The translations under genes and the position numbers were made by a program. The notes below the pieces were generated by a model. That model made no database searches. It saw only the letters and a program-made list of their open reading frames with translations, and was not told the origin of the DNA. A stretch of 28,398 nucleotides of DNA from the NCBI RefSeq assembly GCF_000485595.1, contig NW_014577191.1, positions 262,375 to 290,772 on the forward strand. The letters are read 5' to 3'. Shown in pieces: positions 20,862 to 28,398 of this stretch. Source of the stretch: Priapulus caudatus. Its lineage: Eukaryota; Priapulida; Priapulimorpha; Priapulimorphida; Priapulidae. How positions within the stretch are numbered: the first letter of the stretch is position 1; each line of letters begins with the position of its first letter.

Positions 20862-21049
20862 GTAAGTGTACGAAATTCGGTACATAAGACCCAGTGCCGA
20901 CGCTTAATTGACACTTTGATTGCGGCTGCCTCGCACTCGATGTGCTGAAGGCGCCAGTGTGCGAACAGATTAAAATCGTCGTAAAGCTGCGGGCCGGCGG
21001 CGCGATACTGAACAGCACGGAGCCCGTTCTACCTCCCTCGGTGACGTCA

Positions 21050-21957
21050 GCAGCACCGCCTGACCTCTACCGGTCACTGTGCGTCATCGATTTCACGACC
21101 ACGTGGTTCGCGTGCGCGTGAGAGACGTGGCCGGCGTCGATTGATGAATCGTTGCTCGCGTGGTCGCGTCCCGACGAGTTACAGTTAAGTAAATAATCGC
21201 GCACAGGCCGTATCCTTCCGTGGGTAAACCGCCATATGCGTAAGAATTCCCCTTTTTATTTTCGATATCCGGCGCTGCATTGAGACAAGAAATGCGTGAC
21301 AGCGGCATATAGGCGTATATGGTTTGCTCGCGTGCAGTGCTAATCGGCATGCCACGAGTCTATTGTACAGATGTTATACCTACACGGGAAAGTTATGGCC
21401 TTTCCACTCGCTATATAATCGTAGCCACCAGGAGCTTATGAATGAAATTTATAAGCTCCTGTAGCCACGTATACTGACCACACGGTGACATGTGTTATCA
21501 GGCAGAAAATACCGATCCTTATAGAACGAAAGCGGCCTCAATTATTCGATACTGTGAACACGTTAGCTAGCTCGCGTCCACTCGTTCGCACTACGTGTGT
21601 ATACTACACGACGAGCAGTAATGTTCTATGGGTGGAGATTTTCCAGAGAATGAAGGAGATGGATAGAGAAATAGCCAAATTTAAATTAAGATACAGATAT
21701 AGACATAGATACAAATAGCTGCTATACTGATCAGCAATCACTTGTTAGTGCGCGGAGCACGGTGCAGGCCCCCGGTGATAGGGTTCAACATCAAGCGAAC
21801 GTTTATCGAACACTGCATGATTACGAAGCCGTAGAATGAATCGCGCACTGACTAATAATAAGCAATCGGTATGGTAATATAATCGGTACGGTGCGTCCCA
21901 GCCGGTGCATGACACGACCTGTCTCTCACCTCTGTCTCATTTGCGCCGCGATGCCTA
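21050..21957. other. Unique sequence, no gene supported
   Basis: It contains one hairpin (21429-21461) and an isolated CRE-like TGACGTCA just before it at 21042-21049. Frames at 21093-21350 and 21485-21718 have no family feature. Confidence 0.35.
21429..21461. repeat. 11-bp perfect hairpin with flanking direct repeat
   Basis: CAGGAGCTTAT and ATAAGCTCCTG pair across an 11-nt loop. GTAGCCAC stands on both sides (21421-21428 and 21461-21468). Confidence 0.7.
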
Positions 21958-22049
21958 TGACGTCATGTCATGCGCCGGGAATCGATGACGTCACGACAAA
22001 TGTCTTTTATCTATGACGGCACTTCCGGTACAAGTTACCCATGACGTCA
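21958..22049. promoter_or_regulatory. Four CRE-type sites at exact 28-bp spacing
   Basis: TGACGTCA occurs at 21958, 21986 and 22042, and TGACGGCA (one mismatch) at 22014. The spacers do not align with each other. TGACGTCA is the palindromic core bound by CREB/ATF bZIP factors; binding here is inferred. Confidence 0.6.
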
Positions 22050-22480
22050 CGTCCGGGTGCGACGCGCCGGAGGTCATGTTCCCGATGAATTAATTATAGT
22101 TAACAATTATAGGTAAATGAGCGACGCGAGCTCGTTATGTGTCACCTATGGGAGTGTCGCCGTTGTTTTCACACTACAAGTCGCTGACACCCTGATACCA
22201 CTGTCGCTGATACCACTGGCGCGTTGACACTCATGCCGACGCGACGTCACTGCGATCGGTAGACTGGGACCGCTATGGGTGTATCAGCGTGTCCGATGTG
22301 GCTACTATACTCTATAGTGAGCGATATTTATCGGCTTTGTGAATTAAATTGTTTAACCAAAATGATACCTTTAAAATGTAATTGCCATAAGTGTAAATTA
22401 AGCGATTGAACTTGATGCGGAAATTTCGTGTCCGATTAAAACACCGGTAGCCTGCCTGCGCTAGATGCCCCTGTAGCTGG
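22050..22480. other. Unique sequence
   Basis: No gene seen. A small tandem echo, GCTGATACCACTG, occurs at about 22190-22220. Confidence 0.4.
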
Positions 22481-22481
22481 T

Positions 22482-22482
22482 G

Positions 22483-22542
<60 letters not shown>

Positions 22543-22737
22543 GTGTCGTGTGTGGTGTGTGTATGGTGGTGTGTTGCGCGCGCGTGTGTGTGTTGCGTGC
22601 GTGTGTGTGTTGCGTGCGCGTGTGTGCGTGCGTGCGCGTGTGTGTGTTGCGTGCGTGTGTGGTGTTGCGTGCGTGTGTGTGTTGCGTGCGCGTGTGTGTT
22701 GCGTGCGCGTGTGTGTTGCGTGCCTGTGTGTGTTTGC

Positions 22738-22812
<75 letters not shown>

Positions 22813-22832
22813 GTGTGTGTGTGTGTGTGTGC
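22482..22832. repeat. GT microsatellite with central GTTGCGTGC block
   Basis: Pure GT runs at about 22484-22540 and 22742-22831 flank a minisatellite-like middle made of GTGTGTGTTGCGTGC units. Cys/Val and His/Thr frames across it are artefacts. Confidence 0.95.
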
Positions 22833-22844
22833 AGCGCTCGCTTT

Positions 22845-23293
22845 TACGTGCGTATATATGCGCGTAGAAAGTTCGTCTCGCTGGCTCGAGTGAATCTCTC
22901 GTTATATTTAAAGTGTAGAACTTTGCGGTGTGTCGCGGCGGCAGCCCGCGTGTGTCGTGTGTCAACGTGTTACGTTACCGTCACACGCGTGACGCGATAC
23001 AAGCGACGTAGCTGAAAACAATGTACGTGTCACCTGCCATGCGATTCTTCCAAGGGAACTTCTTTTCCTGAACGTGCGGCATTGTCTGTGCCGGCGAGGT
23101 CAGCAGTGCATTTAATCGGGCACGAGAAACCTGCTATTTTTAATCTGTAGCCTTAATTTATCCTCTTATTAGAGGACGTAGCTCGTAGAGTCTACGATAC
23201 GGCATGTGGTCGTATTTGCGTGTTTTTCCCCCGTTTCGATCTTCATATAGAAATGTCAACGGAGCCATAAGAATAGTATTGTAGTTCGAAAAA
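22845..23293. other. Unique sequence before the candidate LTR
   Basis: No gene seen. If the adjacent LTR had an internal retroelement it would lie on this side. I find no primer-binding-site-like match to a tRNA 3' end and no reverse transcriptase-type frame. Confidence 0.4.
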
Positions 23294-23667
23294 TGTTGAA
23301 GATCTCAGTGTTCTCGTAGAGTCGTAGGCCTAGTAGCGTAGAGTTAGCAAATGGTAGCAAAGAATAAAGATGATGCAGTCGCAGAATTTGTTCTTGAAGA
23401 CTGACTTTATTAGTAAACACAATACAAATATATATACACTACGGCAACCTAGGCACCCAAGCCTAGGCCCCGTGTCTCGACTTCGTCTGCTACATCTTGA
23501 TGGAAAAGTCCGTACTCACGTACGTCTCCTGGATAGGTAATTCATGATCTTTCGTCTGTGCCTATTTATACGTTTCCGAAAACCGAGACATTTCAATCCG
23601 ACCGGTTTTTCGTCATTATCGGCCGGACCTTCGCCATATATGGCGCCCTACGTCCCGTGACATTACA
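23294..23667 (-). mobile_element. Candidate solo LTR of a retrotransposon
   Basis: Read on the minus strand it begins TGTAATGTCACGGG and can end in ACA (TCTTCAACA). It has a 14-bp palindrome CGCCATATATGGCG (23632-23645), a TATA box TATAAATA (23563-23570) and a polyadenylation signal AATAAA (23406-23411), the U3-R order of an LTR. The flanking pentamers (AAAAA left, AAACA right) differ at one position. No internal coding region adjoins either side. The U5 end is uncertain; it could lie near 23391. Confidence 0.5.
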
Positions 23668-23954
23668 AAACAACAACGAACAACGAACAGGACAGTTAGT
23701 CCCACTGCCTCGCCTGGCTAGAAGCGCCTCTAGTTAATTACAACGCACAATGTACAATACAACAATAACATGCAGGCCATGTGAACGAGGCGATTACGCA
23801 GAGCTAAGAGGATTTTGGATGTGATACCGTCAAGTGTAAATAATGAATGCTTATTAATAATCTATTTAACCTTTCAACGTCATTCATAGGTTCGATTCGC
23901 TAAGTGTAGCAGCATGCGTGCGCGCGCCCCGCGCGCATGTGTGTGAGTGCGTGC

Positions 23955-23956
<2 letters not shown>

Positions 23957-24004
<48 letters not shown>
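23957..24004. repeat. GT microsatellite
   Basis: A mostly pure GT run after GTGCGTGCGTGC, preceded by a CGCGCGC-rich short inverted stretch (GCGCGCGCCCCGCGCGC). Confidence 0.95.
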
Positions 24005-24006
<2 letters not shown>

Positions 24007-24007
<1 letters not shown>

Positions 24008-24246
24008 GCTATGTAACGTATACCAAATAATTTATATACATCAAATAAACCGCTATAATTATATAAAAGCTATGTAACGTGCACCAAATATGTACATCAA
24101 ATAAACCGCTATAATTATATAAAAGCTATGTAACGTATACCAAATATGTACATCAAATAAACCGCTATATACGAAAACTATGTAACTTGCACCACATAAT
24201 TACAACACATGAACCGCTATATAGGAAAACTATGTAACGTGCACCA
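24007..24246. repeat. Minisatellite of five units, 52-61 bp
   Basis: Units begin at 24007, 24068, 24124, 24176 and 24228 with AGCTATGTAACGT (AACTATGTAAC in the last two) and contain CACCAAATATGTACATCAAA then TAAACCGCTATA. They shorten and diverge from left to right. Confidence 0.85.
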
Positions 24247-24429
24247 TACGTTGCTAACGAAAGAACTACTACTACTACATATGAACACTACCTGTGAGTA
24301 GGTTTTTAGACAGACATGCATCTTTTCATACATCCGGCTTTCTGGCGGCGGGTATGCTTTTAGGCTAGTTATCGACAGTTATATTATCAGGACTAAATAA
24401 AAACACGTGTTTTATTTACTCCCATTATT

Positions 24430-24690
24430 ATAGTACTTTCAAACTAATCTATGAACCGGTCATGACAAGTAAAAATCTACTTACGGAGTAACTATGGTCT
24501 GACCATAGATAGTGGAGTGAATCTGCTTTCAGACTAACTACGTAGTATATGATTCTGGAATAGAGAATCGAGTGAATATACTTTCAGGATAACTGTGGTC
24601 CTATCGTGTCGAGTGGACTAGCTAGGTCTACTTTCGCACTAGTATATGGTCCGGCGATAACCAGAGGAATGAATCTACGTTTCAGCGCGT
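24430..24690. repeat. Degenerate tandem repeat, about 60-bp period
   Basis: Four or five diverged units share a core like GAGTGAATCTNCTTTCAGAC then TAACTATGGTC, near 24435, 24515, 24575, 24625 and 24670. Boundaries are uncertain. Confidence 0.45.
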
Positions 24691-24958
24691 GTAGAGTGAT
24701 CCATAGGTAATGACCATGAACGCCCACACAGCCGCTAGCTGCTACTGTATGAGACAACATACCTGTGCAACGACGATTCGCTTTATACTGTCCTTCGTCG
24801 CTGAAAGCACTAATATAAATAGTTCCGTTCGCACGTTTTGGTGCTTTTATAAGCTCGCGCGCAACGCTGACCGCTGTCTGCATGTGGCGTATCGCATCCG
24901 CCATTTAGGACAGAGGGACTAAGCTAACGTGACGGGATACGCCGACACAGACGTCAAA

Positions 24959-25012
24959 AAGCGAAAGCGTCTACATAAGCGAAACCGTCCATGTAAGCGA
25001 AAGCGCCGACTA
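24959..25012. repeat. 18-bp tandem repeat, three copies
   Basis: AAGCGAAAGCGTCTACAT, AAGCGAAACCGTCCATGT and AAGCGAAAGCGCCGACTA follow each other without gaps. Being a multiple of three it keeps frames open on the minus strand (Phe-Ala-Tyr units), but no gene is supported. Confidence 0.8.
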
Positions 25013-25455
25013 AGAGCGCATAAGACTTCTGCATATTTCGGTCAGTGACCGCATTTTTACGCGTCCCCTCACGCCTAGAAAACCTTTGTTGTCGTTTTCG
25101 ATGATAATTCGATGTCTCTCGCGAGCGCGCGAGGGAGAGGTGTTGATGGTGCATGCACCGGAAGGCATCAGTGTCCTAGAAATGCCACGTAAATGCATCC
25201 CTCGCATCCCACCTCGCTCGTTGAAGGCGGTATCATTGGCAGTGTAAACGGATACGCGGAAATGCCAATTTTCCGATAGGTAATCAATAGGTATGGGGTT
25301 GAATGTACGGACGTGCTGTCGCCGACATAGACCGGCCTGCGGTCATGTATGATTATATTAGTATAAGGAAAATGTAAAATAGCGCCATTTTGATTTGTAA
25401 ATGAACTTGTAAATTGTTATTATTTACACGTCTTTTCTTCTTACATTATGTTTTA

Positions 25456-25561
25456 ATAGGAGGATGAGTAGGCGGAAGAAGAGCTAAATCGGTAAATGCG
25501 AAATATTACTAGTTTGATTTATAAATAGCATTGCTCATCTTCCTACTATTCATCCTCCTAT
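25456..25561. repeat. 29-nt-arm hairpin
   Basis: The left arm (25456-25484, starting ATAGGAGGATGA) and right arm (25533-25561, ending TCATCCTCCTAT) pair over 29 positions with 25 Watson-Crick pairs and one G-U pair across a 48-nt loop. Weaker similarity (CATTATGTTTTA versus CATAATGTTTTAT) extends outward. It may be a small foldback transposon or a hairpin RNA precursor. Confidence 0.6.
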
Positions 25562-25795
25562 ATCCACTAAAGCCATGCATAAAACATTATGCAATATGCA
25601 TATAAATGCATTATAATTATTATATACTGCGGGTATTTGAGCGCGTTCACAGCAGTGCGCCGATTAAGCAGGAGTTCGTTGTTTAGCACTTAATTCTCAC
25701 TACGAGCATGCGATCGTCGCGACAGCTTCTCGTATGTGGCGAACAGCGGACGTGAGAAACCTTGCGTCGAATAACGACTTTTCAATCACGTTAGC

Positions 25796-25831
25796 CTGTC
25801 ACATCTGTTACATCTGTCACATCTGTCACAT
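25796..25831. repeat. 9-bp CTGTCACAT repeat
   Basis: About four copies of CTGTCACAT/CTGTTACAT in a row. Confidence 0.75.
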
Positions 25832-25861
25832 TATAGCTTCGCGTCTAGTTAAGAGTTGAAT

Positions 25862-25864
<3 letters not shown>

Positions 25865-25948
<84 letters not shown>

Positions 25949-25967
25949 TTGGGTGTGTGGGTGTGTA
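25865..25967. repeat. GT microsatellite
   Basis: A long pure GT run ending in TATGTTTGGGTGTGTGGG. The His/Thr frame on the minus strand is an artefact. Confidence 0.95.
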
Positions 25968-25969
25968 TA

Positions 25970-27150
25970 TGCGCGCATGCACGGGAGATGCTTGATAGTG
26001 TTATGTATATATATTTATATGTATAATTAGAATATGAAATATTGATACATATAACGGCTAACGGGGAAGTAGCTGATGTACCTCGTGAACACATCGCACA
26101 AAACACCGCATGATAATAGTCAATATTATCTTACGATGTCACTTATATACGTAACTAACGTATAGGAAAATACATGGATATACGGACTTCTTAGAATATA
26201 TCTTTGCGCCGATATAAGCAATGTCTTATATGCAATAATTTTTAATTTTATTTTAATTTTAAGCGTTAATTTTAAGCCCCAGTAGACCTACTAGTTGGTA
26301 TGTTGTCCATAATTCACCTTGCACTTGCAGGCCATCATAAAACCATAAACCAAATGGATGTATTCTCATGTTCTATCTGAAGATATGTGTTTAATTCTCG
26401 ATTTAATGTTGTCTATCGTATTAACATATCACAGTATATAATAGATTAATGTTCGTGACTTTTTAAATAGCGCGCAATAGAAATGTTACTTTTAATCTTC
26501 GATTGATTTGCTGCCTGTAACACAGGAAATATTAGGGTATCCACGATGAAGTGTATTCGTACTAAAACGAACGCAGCCAGCGAACAGCAGTCATATACAA
26601 AAATTAGACTTCATTCACTATGCATCGGGTCGATTTTTATGTCAGTTGAACCGGTAGTCATTTACAAACAAGATTTATAATTTCTATAATTTTTGGATTT
26701 CAATACGTTTCAAGTTGCTAAAATAGAATGAATTACGAAACGCGTTAGCACTAAAACGAAAAAGTCCAATGCAGCTGGAGGGTTACAATGTACGCAGTTG
26801 CTGATTAGTTCCTCAAATGGCCGCCGGAACAGCGCCACAATGGCAGACCTGCGCGGGTAAAGCAATTGCCAGAACCACGCATTTAGGCCCTATAGAGCTA
26901 TAGCTATATGCGTGCATGACCGCGAGGGCTATGGGTCATCAAACGTTTGCGACCGTCAATTTACATGAGGTATTTCAGACACGCGTTGTAAGCCAGCAAC
27001 GAGCCTTTGTCGGATATATTAGGCCTACTGGCTATCGTCTGTTTAAATTGCTCGAGTCTAGTAGTAGTAATAGCGGAGTTATTCATTACTATGTGTGTCC
27101 ACATTGCTGCGTCTTTAACGCACGCGTCTAGATAAGGACGTTTCCGCAAT
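25970..27150. other. AT-rich unique sequence, no gene supported
   Basis: No exon with convincing splice signals. Overlapping short frames at 26916-27149 lie on opposite strands. ATGGCAGACCTGCGC at about 26840 resembles part of the 46-bp repeat at 27601. Confidence 0.35.
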
Positions 27151-27154
27151 TCGC

Positions 27155-27385
27155 TTTCTTTCTCTTTCTCTTTTTCTCTCTCTCTCTCTTTCTCTTTCTC
27201 TTTCTCTCTCTCTCTCTCTCTCTCGCTCTCTCTCCTTTTCCCCCGCCCTCTCTCTCACTGTCTCGTTTGCTATCTCTCTCTTGCTCACTCGTTCATTCTC
27301 TCTTTCTCTCGCGCGCGTTTCCCTGCTTCTCTCTCTCGCTCTCTCTCTCTTTCTCTCTCTATCTCCCCTCTCTCTTGTCACTGTC
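27155..27385. repeat. CT-rich polypyrimidine microsatellite
   Basis: CTCT and CTTTCT units with occasional CG breaks. Arg/Glu and Leu/Ser frames here are artefacts. Confidence 0.95.
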
Positions 27386-27600
27386 TCGCCGAATCGATAG
27401 AGCTTTGTGCTATACTCACATTATAGTCATAAAACGTTTGGCACTTCTCGCTAAATCGTCGAATACTGATACACAAACTGATAACATGCGATGTCGTGAA
27501 GCTCCATTTCGACATGAACATCTCTACTTCAGGTGGCGAAAACTCACCTGTTATCCGGATTCAATCAGGCCTTGTCACGCGCTGCACACACATGTACGGT

Positions 27601-27780
27601 GTTTACACCAGGTGGCATGACGTCAATGGCAGACTTGCGCAAGTTTACACCAGGTGGCGTTAGTGACGTCAATGGCAGACTTGCGCAAGTTTACACCAGG
27701 TGGCGTTAGTGACGTCAATGGCAGACTTGCGCAAGTTTACACCAGGTGGCGTTAGTAACGTCAATGGCAGACTTGCGCAA
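27601..27780. promoter_or_regulatory. 46-bp tandem repeat carrying E-box, CRE and C/EBP-like motifs
   Basis: Four units at 27601-27642 (42 bp), 27643-27688, 27689-27734 and 27735-27780 (46 bp each). Every unit has CACCAGGTGGC (E-box CAGGTG) and the palindrome TTGCGCAA, the core bound by C/EBP-type bZIPs. Units 1-3 have TGACGTCA; unit 4 has TAACGTCA. The near-identity of units suggests recent expansion. Factor binding is inferred from consensus only. Confidence 0.65.
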
Positions 27781-27898
27781 CTAATGCGAATTTGACAGGA
27801 ACGATTATTGTCCCGCTCGGGAACAACTCTCGACAAAACGTAGGCGAAGAGGTCTGTTATTCATTGTCACGGACTATGAGTCTTAGTCCCCAACGCAG

Positions 27899-27940
27899 AT
27901 AAATCCGTCCGTATAAATCCGTCCGTATAAATCCGTCCGT
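27899..27940. repeat. 14-bp tandem repeat, three copies
   Basis: ATAAATCCGTCCGT occurs three times in perfect tandem, followed by ATAACGGGG. Confidence 0.9.
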
Positions 27941-28082
27941 ATAACGGGGACTCGACTGCTGCTTCTATACTGATCAACGAAGGGCCAATGTTGTGCATTC
28001 AAGCAATTAAGCCGATTACCCTCATTTATATGAGCAAGGCGCACATTTATATCCTTGAAAGCTGAGTATGAGGTAAAGTGTG

Positions 28083-28083
<1 letters not shown>

Positions 28084-28129
<46 letters not shown>

Positions 28130-28398
28130 AAGAGAGAAGAAAAAAGAAAGAGAGAGGGAAAGAAAGAGCGGGAGAGAGAAGAGCGATGGGGTAGAGGTAA
28201 AATGGCAGAGAAGGAAATGGCAGAGAGCGAAAATTATTTATGAGAGACAGAGAAAATAAACGCGAGAATAGCTGAAGAACTGCAAAGGGCGCGCGCACGA
28301 GAGAGGGTGAAGGCGGAGAGATTGACAGTGTGTGTCTGAAAAGAGAGCTAGCGTGGGAGTTAGAGCGGAGTGCAAAGAGTGTGTGTGTATGAGAGAGA
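28084..28398. repeat. GA-rich polypurine stretch to window end
   Basis: A pure GA run at about 28084-28112, then interrupted GAAA/GGGA-type purine DNA continuing to the window edge. Low-complexity frames on both strands are not genes. Confidence 0.85.

Noticed and set aside
22312-23015. 217-codon and 175-codon Thr/His and Cys/Val frames
   Set aside because: Produced by the GT microsatellite; the flanking residues show no domain.
24007-24246. CRISPR array
   Set aside because: The whole 52-61-bp unit is repeated, including the would-be spacers. It is a minisatellite.

Overview
The window looks like non-coding nuclear DNA of an animal. It has long CA/GT, CACG, GA/CT and AT microsatellites, no CpG depletion obvious by eye, no operons and no long open reading frames. 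The one recognisable coding segment is a spliced exon of an insect-type neuropeptide precursor. An arthropod is the best guess, and an ant or other hymenopteran is compatible with the CpG-rich, microsatellite-dense texture, but nothing here proves it. Most apparent open frames, especially the Cys/Val/His/Thr/Arg/Ser-rich ones, are translated microsatellites.

Layout: 1-4.7 kb is mostly unique sequence with a possible terminal exon on the minus strand (117-389), a CACG block and a GC-rich hairpin. 4.86-7.65 kb holds a two-part module, X then Y, ending in a GT microsatellite. 7.7-9.7 kb is AT-rich unique sequence. 9.7-10.3 kb, minus strand, holds the last exon and 3' UTR of an allatostatin-C-type precursor. 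10.6-13.1 kb is a run of CACG, AT, GA and AC repeats. 14.2-14.8 kb is a 28-bp minisatellite. 14.8-17.95 kb is a second copy of the module in the order Y then X. 18.3-19.9 kb is GT/GGGT-rich. 20-22.3 kb is unique sequence containing a four-site CRE-like array with exact 28-bp spacing. 22.5-24.0 kb holds GT arrays and a candidate solo LTR. 24.0-25.6 kb holds minisatellites and a hairpin. 25.9-28.4 kb holds GT, CT and GA arrays and a 46-bp regulatory-looking tandem repeat.

Three observations matter most. (1) The allatostatin-C-like exon encodes a ring ending NPITCF followed by an amidation Gly-Arg, which mixes features of different AST-C paralogues. (2) The X/Y module occurs twice in circularly permuted order, and the differences between copies are dominated by one-base indels. 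This fits either a real circle- or tandem-mediated duplication or an unpolished long-read stretch causing a false duplication. (3) Two separate arrays of CRE-type sites have regular spacing. Apart from the neuropeptide exon I can assign no protein function in this window.
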